Shown one piece after another: positions 1-8,732 of a DNA stretch of 64,000 bases. How positions within the stretch are numbered: the stretch's first letter is position 1; each line of letters starts with the position of its first letter. The position numbers and the translations under genes are program-made. The notes below the pieces were generated by a model. It saw only the letters and a program-made list of their open reading frames with translations. It searched no databases and had not been told where the DNA came from. The DNA comes from Parasedimentitalea psychrophila (GTDB lineage Bacteria; Pseudomonadota; Alphaproteobacteria; Rhodobacterales; Rhodobacteraceae), in contig NZ_CP127247.1 in NCBI RefSeq assembly GCF_030285785.1, positions 1 through 64,000 of the forward strand. Reading direction: 5' to 3'.

Positions 1-157
1 CCAGCTGATGGCACTGGCGATACAGGGTCAGGCCGAGGGCTTTGATACCATGGCCCAGGTTCCGGCCCCGGCCTTCCCCGGCGGCGCCAGCCTGCGCTCG
101 CCGCTGCTGGTGCTTGCCATGACCTGGTACGCGTTGCGCGACCGGCTTGGGGTCTGA
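1..157 (+). CDS. C-terminal end of a probable FAD-dependent oxidoreductase (partial)
   Basis: The window opens inside a gene. Reading from base 2 gives 51 codons ending in TGA at 155-157, with the tail LVLAMTWYALRDRLGV. This kind of ending, with a preceding PAFPGGASLRSPLL stretch, is reminiscent of the C-terminus of Rhodobacteraceae FAD-dependent (DAO-like) oxidoreductases. No catalytic motif is in view, so the family call is a weak guess from the tail alone. A weak stem (TCTGACC / GGTCAGA, around 202-228) lies downstream and may end the transcript. Confidence 0.35.
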   Translation, partial: QLMALAIQGQAEGFDTMAQVPAPAFPGGASLRSPLLVLAMTWYALRDRLGV

Positions 158-294
158 GCCGAGCGCGATGACCTCACGCCACCCCCAACAGCTGGGTGGA
201 ATTCTGACCAAACCCGCTGGCCGGTCAGAAACCCCTTGGCAGCTGCGCCCCATTGTTTTACTTATTCCAAAGATTAAATTCAGGATTTTGAAAT

Positions 295-1503
295 ATGATG
301 CAGATTCCGAACGTCCATGCCGCCGAACCTATCCCCGATGCTGCCCGTGAGGCTATCGATGCGCTGATGGCCTCCGGTGATCTGTTTCGCTATACTGCGG
401 CGCAAGATGCGCCTGTGGCCCTGCTGGAGCAGGAATTTGCCGAACTGCTGGGCAGCAAATACGCCCTGGCGGTGTCCTCCTGTTCCGCCGCCCTGTTCTT
501 GTCCCTCAAGGCACTGGATCTGCCCCGCGACGCGCGCGTGCTGATCCCTGGCTTTACCTTTGCGGCGGTTCCCTCTGCGGTGGTGCACGCGGATTGCAGT
601 CCAGTCCTGTGCGAAGTCGGCGACAACTACCGCATCAATCTGGTCGACTTTGAAGCCAAGCTGAACCAGGATATCTCCGCCGTTCTGATCAGCCATATGC
701 GCGGCCATACCTCGGATATGGATGCAATCCTGGCGCTCTGCGAGGCCCGTGACATTCCGGTGCTTGAGGATGCGGCACATTCTCTGGGCACCACTTGGAA
801 TGGTCAGAATATCGGCACCCTTGGGTGCATCGGCTGCTTTTCGTTTCAGTCCTACAAGATGATCAACGCAGGCGAAGGCGGCATTTTGATCACCGATGAT
901 GCAGATCTGGTGGCCCGCGCGGTGATCATGTCCGGCGCCTATGAACACAATTGGCAAAAACACAAAGGTCCCCGGGGCGACAACTCTGCCGACCTGGCGC
1001 AGGCCTTTGCCAAATGGCAGAACCAACTGCCGCTGTATAATCTGCGGATGAGTAACCTGTCAGCCGCGGTGATCCGTCCCCAGTTGCCCGAACTGATGCG
1101 CCGGGTCCGCGATGGCCGCGTCAATCACGACTATGTGGCCGAGCGGCTGAACGGCTCGCCTGCCCTGCATGTGCCGGCGCCGCTGGGGCCTGAGGTCCGC
1201 GCCCCGGATTCGATCCAGTTCAACCTGGTCGACATGAGCCCGCAAGAGGTCGAGGCCTTTGCGGCCGCAACAGAGGCGCGTGGCGTCAAGGTGCAGATCT
1301 TTGGCCTGTCGCGCGACAATGCCCGTGCCTTTTGGAACTGGCAGTTCCTGCCTGACCTGCCCGAGCTGCCGCAAACCCGCGCCATGCTGATGACAGCCTG
1401 CGACGTGCGCCTGCCAGTGCGGTTGACGCGAGACGAGCTGGACGTGATTGCTGATATCCTGCTCGCCGCCGCCGCAGAGGCAAAAGACCGCGCTGCCGCT
1501 TAA
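295..1503 (+). CDS. DegT/DnrJ/EryC1/StrS-family PLP-dependent aminotransferase
   Basis: A 402-residue protein with the fold-type I aminotransferase layout of the DegT/StrS family, which usually transaminates nucleotide-linked keto-sugars for surface polysaccharides or glycosides. The PLP-binding aspartate is in VLEDAAHS (about D159). The Schiff-base lysine is in FQSYKMINAGEGG (about K188), followed by the glycine-rich stretch typical of the family. The start ATG (an ATGATG pair) has AGGA about 9 bases upstream. No sugar-modifying neighbours are visible: the next gene is a convergent sulfotransferase, so the substrate cannot be named. Length is normal for the family. Confidence 0.85.
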   Translation: MMQIPNVHAAEPIPDAAREAIDALMASGDLFRYTAAQDAPVALLEQEFAELLGSKYALAVSSCSAALFLSLKALDLPRDARVLIPGFTFAAVPSAVVHADCSPVLCEVGDNYRINLVDFEAKLNQDISAVLISHMRGHTSDMDAILALCEARDIPVLEDAAHSLGTTWNGQNIGTLGCIGCFSFQSYKMINAGEGGILITDDADLVARAVIMSGAYEHNWQKHKGPRGDNSADLAQAFAKWQNQLPLYNLRMSNLSAAVIRPQLPELMRRVRDGRVNHDYVAERLNGSPALHVPAPLGPEVRAPDSIQFNLVDMSPQEVEAFAAATEARGVKVQIFGLSRDNARAFWNWQFLPDLPELPQTRAMLMTACDVRLPVRLTRDELDVIADILLAAAAEAKDRAAA

Positions 1504-1519
1504 GCTTCCCATTGGCGGG

Positions 1520-2449
1520 TCAGCGTGACCATCGCCGCAAGGAAAGGCCTGACATCTCCCCCACCGCCCGCCGCTCCTGCTGATAGTGTTCAGCAAGAGC
1601 GAGGCGGGTGCTGTCCAGCAACACCGGCATTGGCGATGTTGCTGCCTCAACCCGGCGCCGCACAAATGCCGCAAGTGATCTGGGCAGACAGTGCTTCAAC
1701 CGCCTCTGTAGCGGCCCGGGGTGGTGAATGTGCCGGCTGATCCAGGGCCAGGCTGGCAGGCTGGCAAGCGTCGAGGATACATTGACCCGCCGGTTTTGTG
1801 GCATCGGACAGGGCGGCAAACCAAGATGCAGACACAGGCGGTGCCAACAGGTCTCTGGCGCTGACTGAAGCGCCCCAAAAGACAGGAACAGGATTTGTTG
1901 TTGGTCAAAGACATCCAGATACCGCGCTATCTGTGCCGCATAACAGCCGTTCACCCTATAGCCATGACCCCAGCTCCAGCCCTGCCGCAGCCGATATTCC
2001 TCGTCCACCAGCGCGGTCTCGAAACTGGCATGCGGCTCTATGCCATCTCGGCGATGCTGCAGGAATTGCGAAAAGGCCCGCGACACCGGATCCCGCAGCA
2101 GGATGACGATTCGGGCATCCGGTCGCGCCTTGGCAATACGCCCCGCCGCCTCTGCGTCGATCAAATAGATCGGCGACACATCCCCGGAAAGCCGACCCTC
2201 CATTGGCTCATACAGCCGACAATACGCCTGGGCGGTTGTGGTGATTTCAGCCACATAATCCGAATCATAAGGCCCCCTGCGCGGCACCGCCGAGCGCCCG
2301 GAATAGGCAAAAAAACCCGGCTCCTTAACGGCTGGCAAAAACACGTCGGGATGGCACCGCAACCAGCTCCACAGGGCTGTTGTTCCCGACCGAGCGGCGC
2401 CTACAACGTAAAACGCAGGCGCCATGTCCAGACCAGAGTTCGCCATCAT
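1520..2449 (-). CDS. sulfotransferase family protein
   Basis: About 309 residues. The N-terminal VVGAARSGTTALWSWL is the 5'-phosphosulfate-binding loop of PAPS-dependent sulfotransferases, and RDPVSRAFSQFLQ further on matches the 3'-phosphate-binding motif. The enzyme should transfer sulfate from PAPS to an unknown acceptor, perhaps a carbohydrate or lipid. The ATG at 2449 is preferred because AGGGAG lies about 8 bases upstream; an in-frame ATG at 2515 would add 22 residues without a comparable ribosome site. Convergent with the aminotransferase (16-base gap). A second, unrelated-looking sulfotransferase of the Stf0 type lies at 34 kb. Confidence 0.85.
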   Translation of the reverse strand: MMANSGLDMAPAFYVVGAARSGTTALWSWLRCHPDVFLPAVKEPGFFAYSGRSAVPRRGPYDSDYVAEITTTAQAYCRLYEPMEGRLSGDVSPIYLIDAEAAGRIAKARPDARIVILLRDPVSRAFSQFLQHRRDGIEPHASFETALVDEEYRLRQGWSWGHGYRVNGCYAAQIARYLDVFDQQQILFLSFGALQSAPETCWHRLCLHLGLPPCPMPQNRRVNVSSTLASLPAWPWISRHIHHPGPLQRRLKHCLPRSLAAFVRRRVEAATSPMPVLLDSTRLALAEHYQQERRAVGEMSGLSLRRWSR

Positions 2450-2598
2450 AGCCGCCGCTCCCTTATTGCGTCCCCACAAAATATAGGGGCTGCGCCAAAG
2501 GACTGCCTGACGCAAATGGGTAGCCGACCAGCGCCTTAGTCACAGGATCTATCCGTCCGGGTCATCCGCCAGCGTCATAGCGGCGACCGATGACCCTG

Positions 2599-2623
2599 TG
2601 TAGGGTGCGTGCTTGCACGCACC
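2599..2623. repeat. 25-nt palindromic intergenic repeat, copy 1
   Basis: TGTAGGGTGCGTGCTTGCACGCACC-type sequence whose core GGTGCGTGC / GCACGCACC is a perfect 9-bp inverted repeat with a 2-nt centre. An identical 25-nt copy in reverse orientation lies at 29973-29997. It sits between the sulfotransferase and phaR, both on the minus strand. Confidence 0.75.
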
Positions 2624-2636
2624 ACTCCCCGAAGGG

Positions 2637-3182
2637 CTACTTCAGCTTTGACAGCTTGTCCTGTAGTTCAGCCAGTTGTTTTTTGATATCATCCAGACCT
2701 TCGCCAACGCCACTGGCGGGCTTTTCCTCAGCCTGTGCCATACCGGACCAACCGCCCCCCATCGCCTTCAGAAACGCTTCCTGCTGGGCCTTCATCGCCT
2801 CAAACCCCGGAATTTGCGACAGCGGATTTATCGCCGACAGATTCTCGGCCATTTTGGACTGGCTGTCGCGCAGCATCTCAAATGAGCTGGTCAGGAATTG
2901 CGGCATCACCCCGCCGCCGGGCACCATGTAGCTGCGCACCAGATCGTTCAGCACATCCACCGGCAGCACATTCTCGCCCCGGCTTTCGTGTTCAGCGATG
3001 ATCTGCAATAAATACTGTCGCGTCAGGTCATCGCCGGACTTCAAATCAATGATCTGAACCTCACGATTGGCCCGGATAAAACCGGCAATATCTTCCAGCG
3101 TGACATAGTCGCTGGTCTCGGTGTTATACAGCCGACGGCTTGCATAACGCTTGATCAGCAAGGGTTTATCCTTTTCCGCCAT
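2637..3182 (-). CDS. phaR: polyhydroxyalkanoate synthesis repressor PhaR
   Basis: A 181-residue protein. The first 60 residues (KRYASRRLYNTETSDYVTLEDIAGFI) are the conserved PHB/PHA accumulation regulator DNA-binding domain. The next part (DLTRQYLLQIIAEHESRG, VLNDLVRSYM) is the second PhaR domain. The C-terminus is a Glu/Lys-rich helix that probably forms a coiled coil. In the family, PhaR represses phasin and its own gene and is titrated off DNA by nascent PHA granules. The start at 3182 follows GGGAGA with a 6-base spacer; an upstream in-frame ATG at 3236 lacks a site. It belongs to a minus-strand set with phaP and phaC, and TGC-rich sequence upstream fits autoregulation. Confidence 0.95.
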   Translation of the reverse strand: MAEKDKPLLIKRYASRRLYNTETSDYVTLEDIAGFIRANREVQIIDLKSGDDLTRQYLLQIIAEHESRGENVLPVDVLNDLVRSYMVPGGGVMPQFLTSSFEMLRDSQSKMAENLSAINPLSQIPGFEAMKAQQEAFLKAMGGGWSGMAQAEEKPASGVGEGLDDIKKQLAELQDKLSKLK

Positions 3183-3202
3183 GTCAATTCTCCCGGCAAA
3201 TG

Positions 3203-3260
3203 ATGCATTGCAGCAAAGCCTATGCGAGCGCAGCACAAAAAGATAGCATTGTGCTGCACC
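3203..3260 (-). promoter_or_regulatory. probable PhaR-binding region in front of phaR
   Basis: The stretch upstream of phaR holds TGC-rich half-palindromes: ATGC-ATT-GCAG (3203-3213), ATGC-GAGC-GCAG (3222-3233) and GTGCTGCAC (about 3251-3259). They differ by one base from the CTGC-N3/4-GCAG motif described for PhaR of Paracoccus. Autoregulation is inferred from motif and position only. Confidence 0.5.
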
Positions 3261-3385
3261 ACGGGCATTTTCTTCCGCTTGCGAAATCCACCTTCTGATG
3301 ACCCCGCGCGGCCTTATGACTGCGGTCGGACGGCGGCTGTTCAGAACAGGGATGCCGATGGCACACCGCCGGCCGCCACAAACGC

Positions 3386-3412
3386 AAAAAGGGCAGGTCT
3401 TTCGACCTGCCC
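3386..3412 (-). terminator. rho-independent terminator of phaP
   Basis: On the minus strand, GGGCAGGTC - GAAA - GACCTGCCC forms a perfect 9-bp stem followed directly by TTTTT. It lies about 50 bases past the phasin stop codon, which explains how phaP can be expressed far more strongly than phaR downstream. Confidence 0.9.
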
Positions 3413-3464
3413 GTCACCGCGAGAGCACCTAGAGGGAGGAGCCGGTGCCGCTCGCGCGTATCTC

Positions 3465-3908
3465 TTACTTAGTTGCCGCTTTCTTGGCTGCGGTGGTCAC
3501 ATCGGCAGTGGCCTTTTTAACAACGGTAGCGGCCTCTTCGCTGATGTCTTTGCCTGCGGCCATCATCAGCTCAACGGTGTCCATCTGAACCTTCTTGGCG
3601 ATCTCGGCAAAGGCAGCCATGTTTTCAGCCGCAACTTCGGCCGAGGCGCTGGCAAAATCGGTGAGCGACTTGGCGTAGTCAGCCGGATCAGCCTGGCCTG
3701 TCGACATGCCACCCAGCTTGGCCAGAGTTTCCTTGGCCCATTTGCTGGACACTTCGGCGGATTTCTCAGCCGCACCCAGAGCAACACTCGACAGTTTTTC
3801 GTTCAGAGCGGCGGTGTTCTTAAAGGCATCTTCCATGTTGGACGTGTCGACAGGAAATGCACCCATCATGTCTTTCATGACGGCGGTAAAGTCTTGGTTC
3901 ATAGCCAT
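3465..3908 (-). CDS. phaP: phasin (PHA granule-associated protein)
   Basis: A 147-residue, mostly helical, Ala/Lys/Glu-rich protein with a Lys/Ala-rich C-terminus (TTAAKKAATK), typical of phasins that coat PHB granules and limit their size. The central EVAAENMAAFAEIAKKVQMDTVEL stretch is characteristic of the family. Start ATG at 3908 with GAGGA upstream; a second ATG two codons later is possible. It has its own strong terminator and a large operator palindrome upstream, so it is probably a separate, highly expressed transcription unit between phaR and phaC. Confidence 0.92.
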   Translation of the reverse strand: MAMNQDFTAVMKDMMGAFPVDTSNMEDAFKNTAALNEKLSSVALGAAEKSAEVSSKWAKETLAKLGGMSTGQADPADYAKSLTDFASASAEVAAENMAAFAEIAKKVQMDTVELMMAAGKDISEEAATVVKKATADVTTAAKKAATK

Positions 3909-3971
3909 AGTTCCAAATCCTCAATGTGCCGCCGTCGGGACCATCCCGCCTGCTCAGCATGAGAACTATAT

Positions 3972-4022
3972 ACTTTCTGCATCGCAGCATTTCAAGATAA
4001 TTATTGCTGCGATGCAGAAAGT
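3972..4022 (-). promoter_or_regulatory. phaP operator: 18-bp inverted repeat with two PhaR boxes
   Basis: Arms ACTTTCTGCATCGCAGCA (3972-3989) and its exact reverse complement (4005-4022) flank a 15-base AT-rich spacer. Each arm contains one CTGC-N3-GCAG box (3977-3987 and 4007-4017), the sequence reported for PhaR binding in Paracoccus denitrificans. It lies about 65-115 bases upstream of the phasin start codon, a normal operator position. It could also form a hairpin at the end of the phaC transcript, but no T-run follows. Confidence 0.8.
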
Positions 4023-4041
4023 TTCCGCAAAACGATTGATT

Positions 4042-5844
4042 TCAGCGCCTTGCGTTGAGCTTTACATATGTTCCCGGGGCGGGTGCCAGCGGCGGATGAT
4101 CCGAATCACCCGGCTGTCGTGCTGCGACCTGCTTGCCAGACCGCTTTTTCAGCCAACTCTGCCAGCGCGGCCACCACGACCCTTCGTTAAATTTCGCCCC
4201 GTCGAACCAATCGGCGGCATCCAGTTTCAAGTCGGCATTGGTGTAGTGACCATATTTCTTCTTGCTCGGCGGGTTGATGATGCCGGCGATATGACCCGAC
4301 TGCGATACGATAAAGCTCTTGCTGCGCGAGCCCATCTGCTGGACCCCCTGATAGCAGGCTTTCCAGGCCGCAATATGGTCGGTCTCGCAGGTGATGGACA
4401 TCAGCGGAACATCGACCTCGCTCAACCGCAACTTATGCCCCATCAGCTCAAACCCGTCGCCAGCAAACTCATTACCCTGACACAGCCCGCGCAGATATTG
4501 CACCGCCATCTTGGCCGGCAGGTTGGCGCCGTCGCCATTCCAGTACAGCAGATCAAACGCCGGCGGGGTCTGCCCCATCATATAGCTGCGTATGGCCGGT
4601 GCGTAGACCAGATCGTTTGAGCGCAGAAACGAGAATGTGCGCGCCATGATATAAGACCGCAACAGACCAACCTCCGCCACCTCGGCCTCAATCCCGTCAA
4701 TAAAGTCATCCTGCAGGAACGGGGTGAATTCCCCCTGATCGCCAAAATCCGTCAGCGCAGTAAAGAAGGTCGCCGATTTCACTGAGGTGTCGCCGCGTTG
4801 TTTCAACAGCGAAAGGGTCAGGCTGAGCGTGGTGCCGGCGATGCAATAGCCCACCGCATTGACCTGGCTGACCTTGCAAATCTGTTTAACCACATCAAAC
4901 GCGGTCAGGAAACCTTCCTGAATATACGCCTCGATGCCCACATCGGCATAGCTTTCATCGGGATTGACCCAAGAGACCACAAACAGCGTATAGCCCTGCT
5001 CGACCACCCATTTGATCAGGCTGTTCTGCGCCTTCAGGTCCAGAATGTAGAACTTGTTGATCCAGGGCGGGAACAGCACGATTGGTGTCTCATGAACCGT
5101 TTCAGTAGTCGGGCTGTATTGGATCAACTCCATCATCCGGTTGCGATAGACAACCTCACCTTCAGAGGTGGCGATATTCACCCCCAGCTCAAAGGCGCTC
5201 TCATCGGCCAGTTTCACAATCAGCTCGCCGTTATTTGCCTCCAGATCGGCCACCAGATTTTCCAACCCGTCAATCAGCGACTGGCCTTCGGTCTCCACTG
5301 CTTTTTCCAGCGCATCCGGGTTGGTGGCCAGAAAATTGGTCGGCGCCATCAGGTCTACGATCTGATCGGCGAAGTACCCAAGCCGCGTCTTGTCGATACC
5401 CTCCAGATCGTCCACCTCCGCCACCGATTGACGGATCGCAGCGGCATTGGTCAGGTATTGCTGTTTGATAAAGTGGAAATAGGGATTGCTCTGCCACATT
5501 GGATTGGCAAAGCGGCGATCTTTGGGGCTTGCCGCAGCGCTCTCGGCACTCTCCGAGGTCGAAACCTGTTGCGCTTCGGCAAAATTCATCACCGATTTGC
5601 CCCAGAATTCAATCTGCTGCTCCAACAATCGGGCCGGATTTTGCGCCGCCTCCGCCCAATATGCAGTTGCTGCACGTGCAAACAGATCTTGATTCGGACC
5701 ATCCAAAGCCGCGTTATGTGGCTTTTTACGGCCCATCACTTCGATCAATCGCTGCGACAGGACCTCAACCTGATCCATATTTTTCTTAAGTTTTTCAATG
5801 CTATCTGAAGAATGCATTGGGTCGGCTTTATCGCTAGTTGTCAT
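4042..5844 (-). CDS. phaC: class I poly(3-hydroxyalkanoate) synthase
   Basis: A 600-residue enzyme that polymerises 3-hydroxyacyl-CoA (mainly 3-hydroxybutyryl-CoA) into PHA at the granule surface. The PhaC box VGYCIAGTTL carries the catalytic cysteine (about C334) in place of the serine of a lipase box. The downstream catalytic Asp and His fall in the regions TCETDHIAAW and VSQSGHIAGI. The N-terminal about 220 residues are the usual synthase N-domain. Length fits class I; no phaE or phaR-type class III/IV subunit is adjacent. Start ATG at 5844, with AAGGGG upstream. Divergent from phaZ, sharing a 142-base control region that contains a PhaR-type box. Confidence 0.96.
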   Translation of the reverse strand: MTTSDKADPMHSSDSIEKLKKNMDQVEVLSQRLIEVMGRKKPHNAALDGPNQDLFARAATAYWAEAAQNPARLLEQQIEFWGKSVMNFAEAQQVSTSESAESAAASPKDRRFANPMWQSNPYFHFIKQQYLTNAAAIRQSVAEVDDLEGIDKTRLGYFADQIVDLMAPTNFLATNPDALEKAVETEGQSLIDGLENLVADLEANNGELIVKLADESAFELGVNIATSEGEVVYRNRMMELIQYSPTTETVHETPIVLFPPWINKFYILDLKAQNSLIKWVVEQGYTLFVVSWVNPDESYADVGIEAYIQEGFLTAFDVVKQICKVSQVNAVGYCIAGTTLSLTLSLLKQRGDTSVKSATFFTALTDFGDQGEFTPFLQDDFIDGIEAEVAEVGLLRSYIMARTFSFLRSNDLVYAPAIRSYMMGQTPPAFDLLYWNGDGANLPAKMAVQYLRGLCQGNEFAGDGFELMGHKLRLSEVDVPLMSITCETDHIAAWKACYQGVQQMGSRSKSFIVSQSGHIAGIINPPSKKKYGHYTNADLKLDAADWFDGAKFNEGSWWPRWQSWLKKRSGKQVAARQPGDSDHPPLAPAPGTYVKLNARR

Positions 5845-5867
5845 TTTAAGGAATTCCCCTTAATTTT

Positions 5868-5878
5868 CTGCTATGCAG
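5868..5878. promoter_or_regulatory. PhaR-type box between phaC and phaZ
   Basis: TTCTGCTATGCAGAA is a perfect palindrome containing CTGC-TAT-GCAG, the same box seen twice in the phaP operator. It sits 24 bases upstream of the phaC start and about 110 bases upstream of phaZ, so it could couple synthesis and depolymerisation to PhaR. Confidence 0.7.
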
Positions 5879-5986
5879 AATAACGTCACCGTCATGTTAC
5901 GACAAAGCGACAAAAAGTCCGAGTGGATGGATTAATTCATTTCAATACGCGGGCAGCGACACGGGTAATTTTTAAGGGATACAAGC

Positions 5987-7294
5987 ATGCGTTATATGAT
6001 GACCTACGATATGATGGAAACCGCTCGCAATACCAACCAGTGGCTTGGGGCCACGGCGCGGTCGATGGCCTCATATCCGATGTTTTCTGCGATCCCCAAC
6101 CCGGCGCTGAACTGGATGGCCGCCTGGGGTGAGGTGACCGAACGCGCCTTTGATCGCATGGTGACAAAGCCCGACTGGGGCATTCACAGCGTCACCTGCG
6201 ACGACGGCAAGGACCACCTGGTCGAAATCAACACCGTTGTCGAACGCCCGTTTGGCGATCTGCTGCATTTCAAGGTCAACGGGCGCAAGGAACAACCGCG
6301 CAAGGTGCTGCTGGTGGCGCCGATGTCTGGTCACTACGCCACATTGCTGCGCTCCACGGTGCAAAGCCTGATGGTCAACTGCGAGGTCTATGTCACCGAT
6401 TGGCACAATGCCCGTGACATACCGGTGTCGGCAGGGACATTCGACATTGAGGATTACGCGTTATATCTGGTTGATTTCATGCGTGAAATGGGGCCTGAAA
6501 CCCATGTGGTCGCGGTCTGTCAGCCGGTGCCTCTGGCATTGGCCGCAACCGCCTATCTGGCCGAGCAGGACCCGGCGGCACAGCCCAACTCGCTGACCCT
6601 GATTGGTGGCCCAGTTGATCCCGACGCCGCCGCAACTGATGTCACCGATTTTGGTCGCCGCGTCACCATGGGCCAGCTCGAGGAAACCGCGATTCAGCGG
6701 GTTGGATTCAAGCACGCTGGCGTCGGCCGTCTGGTCTACCCCGGATTGCTGCAACTGTCCTCGTTCATCTCGATGAACGGCGAACGCCACGCCAAGGCGT
6801 TCTCAGATCAGATCCAGCGCGCCGCCAAGGGAGAGGCCTCGGATCACGACGCCCACAACCGGTTCTATGACGAATATCTGGCGGTGATGGACATGCCGGC
6901 CGAGTTCTACCTGTCCACCGTCGAGCGTATTTTCAAAGCCCGTGAGATTGCCCGCAACGCCTTCACCATCAAGGGGCACAAGGTCGATTTTGGCAAGATC
7001 ACCGATGTCGCGGTCAAAACAGTTGAAGGCGCCAATGACGATATCTCAGCCCCGGGCCAGTGTATCGCGGCGCTCGACCTGTGCACCGGGCTGGATGACA
7101 GCCGCAAGGCCAGCCATGTGGAACCCGGCGCCGGCCATTATGGCATCTTTGCCGGCCGCAGCTGGCGCAACAATATCCGCCCACTGGTGATCGACTTCAT
7201 GGATGCCAACAGCCGCCACGCCAAACCCAGCCCCAAACCCGGCCCCAAGACCAAAGCCAAGCAAAAGCCTGCCAACAAAAACGCGGTGGCCTAA
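5987..7294 (+). CDS. phaZ: intracellular polyhydroxybutyrate depolymerase
   Basis: A 435-residue protein of the intracellular PHB depolymerase family that mobilises native amorphous granules. The nucleophile is a cysteine in VVAVCQPVPLA (about C178), as in the PhaZa-type enzymes of Ralstonia, not the serine of secreted depolymerases. The C-terminal EPGAGHYGIFAGRSWR carries the catalytic histidine. The tail is a Lys/Pro-rich basic extension (about residues 405-435) that could contact granules or DNA. Start at 5987 with AAGGGA 7 bases upstream. Divergent from phaC; the next gene starts 3 bases after the stop and is probably cotranscribed. Confidence 0.94.
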   Translation: MRYMMTYDMMETARNTNQWLGATARSMASYPMFSAIPNPALNWMAAWGEVTERAFDRMVTKPDWGIHSVTCDDGKDHLVEINTVVERPFGDLLHFKVNGRKEQPRKVLLVAPMSGHYATLLRSTVQSLMVNCEVYVTDWHNARDIPVSAGTFDIEDYALYLVDFMREMGPETHVVAVCQPVPLALAATAYLAEQDPAAQPNSLTLIGGPVDPDAAATDVTDFGRRVTMGQLEETAIQRVGFKHAGVGRLVYPGLLQLSSFISMNGERHAKAFSDQIQRAAKGEASDHDAHNRFYDEYLAVMDMPAEFYLSTVERIFKAREIARNAFTIKGHKVDFGKITDVAVKTVEGANDDISAPGQCIAALDLCTGLDDSRKASHVEPGAGHYGIFAGRSWRNNIRPLVIDFMDANSRHAKPSPKPGPKTKAKQKPANKNAVA

Positions 7295-7297
7295 GGG

Positions 7298-7873
7298 ATG
7301 GCCAAGGCGACACAACAATCCTTTGCCTGCAACTGCGGCTCCCTGCGCGGTCACGTCACCGCGCAGGGTATTAAGACAGGCCACCGTCTCGCCTGTTTTT
7401 GCGCCGACTGCCGGGCGGCTGAGCTCTACCATCGGCAAGCCGACCCGGCGCCGGGCCCGGTTGATCTGTTTCAACTGTCACCAGACACCATCGAGATCAC
7501 TCAGGGCGCCGATCAACTGCGCTTGATCCGCCTCAGTCCCAAGGGCATTCTGCGCTGGTATGCCGGCTGCTGCGGCACGCCGTTTGCCAATACTCTGGCC
7601 AAAGCAACCCTGCCCTTTGCCGGTCTGCGCAGCGATCTGTTTGCCAATAGCGATGCCTTGGGGAAAATCCGCACCCGCAGTTTCATGCCGCAACCCGGCA
7701 AACCGCCCAGGACCAAAGGCGCGGCGGCAATGGTGCTCGGCATCTTCAAACGCATGGCCACCAGCCGCCTGTCCGGCCAATGGCGCCACACCCCATTTTT
7801 TGATATCGAAGCGGGTCACCCGGTGGCCAAAGCCAAGATCCTGACCAAGGACGAACGAGCACAGCTCTACTGA
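7298..7873 (+). CDS. DUF6151 family protein (GFA-like zinc-binding fold)
   Basis: A 191-residue protein with cysteine pairs near the N-terminus (FACNCGS, CFCADCRA) and a later GCCGTPF, the metal-ligand pattern of glutathione-dependent formaldehyde-activating enzyme (GFA)-like proteins. The arrangement matches DUF6151, whose function is unknown. It starts 3 bases after phaZ and is likely translated from the same mRNA; whether it has a role in PHA metabolism cannot be told. Confidence 0.75.
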   Translation: MAKATQQSFACNCGSLRGHVTAQGIKTGHRLACFCADCRAAELYHRQADPAPGPVDLFQLSPDTIEITQGADQLRLIRLSPKGILRWYAGCCGTPFANTLAKATLPFAGLRSDLFANSDALGKIRTRSFMPQPGKPPRTKGAAAMVLGIFKRMATSRLSGQWRHTPFFDIEAGHPVAKAKILTKDERAQLY

Positions 7874-7898
7874 CGCCCCCCCCCTGCGGCACTTCGCC

Positions 7899-8624
7899 TT
7901 ACGGCACGGATTCAGCCAGCCAATCAACCAACACCCGGTTCACCACATCCGGACGCTCCAGTGTCGGCAAATGCCCGGCGGCGGTGACAATTTCCAATGC
8001 CGCATTTGGGATCAGCTCAGCCAGGAACTCATGTCGCTTCACCGGCGTCAGCGGGTCGTATTCTCCACATAGGATCAGCGTCGGCACCTTGCACTTGCGC
8101 AGCGTGCCCTGCTGATCGCGCCGCCGTTGCAACGCCCGCGTCTGCGACACGAACAAGGCCTCGCCCAGTTCCATCCCCATCTGATGCAGCTGATTTAGGA
8201 TTTCTATCCGCTGCGGCCCCGGTGCCAGATACTCCGGCCGCATGCTTTGGCGCAGCACATCCTGCATCCGCCCGGTCCGCGCCCCTATGATCAAGGGTTC
8301 TCGGCTGGCCGCCTGCGCCGGAGTATCCGCCAGTGGGCTGGTGCTCATCAGGCACAACCGGCTGACCCGTTCCGGCGCCCGGCGCAGGATCTCCATCGCC
8401 ACAATACCGCCCATCGACAGACCCGCCAGCGCAAATCGCTGCGGCAACTGAGGCAACAGACGCAGGGCAATATCCTCTATTCGCTCCCCCCCCAGCAGCG
8501 GCGCCACCATCACCGGCAGCTGCCCAGACAGCGCCCGGATCTGCGGCGCAAAGACCCGCGCATCACACATCATGCCTGGCAGCAGAACCAGAGGATCCTG
8601 CGACAATTGCTCTGCCTGCTCCAT
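7899..8624 (-). CDS. alpha/beta hydrolase
   Basis: About 241 residues with a standard alpha/beta-hydrolase core: oxyanion region LVLLPGMMCDARVF, nucleophile elbow GLSMGGIVA, acidic residue region LILCGEYDPLTPV and a C-terminal AAGHLPTLERP histidine. Resembles small esterase/thioesterase-type hydrolases; the substrate is unknown. The ATG at 8624 has AGGG just upstream; an upstream TTG (8642) is the alternative. Convergent with the DUF6151 gene. Confidence 0.85.
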   Translation of the reverse strand: MEQAEQLSQDPLVLLPGMMCDARVFAPQIRALSGQLPVMVAPLLGGERIEDIALRLLPQLPQRFALAGLSMGGIVAMEILRRAPERVSRLCLMSTSPLADTPAQAASREPLIIGARTGRMQDVLRQSMRPEYLAPGPQRIEILNQLHQMGMELGEALFVSQTRALQRRRDQQGTLRKCKVPTLILCGEYDPLTPVKRHEFLAELIPNAALEIVTAAGHLPTLERPDVVNRVLVDWLAESVP

Positions 8625-8732
8625 TTTCCCTACCCTTTGCAAATACTTAATCCCGCCCCCACCTTGGGTATCCGACCCGCATCAGGCAAGCGCAATAAGC
8701 GATGCAGGTGAAAACACCTCCAAATCAGCGAC

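Noticed and set aside
3972-4022. The 18-bp inverted repeat as a phaC terminator
   Set aside because: There is no T-run after it, and each arm contains a PhaR box, so an operator is the better reading.
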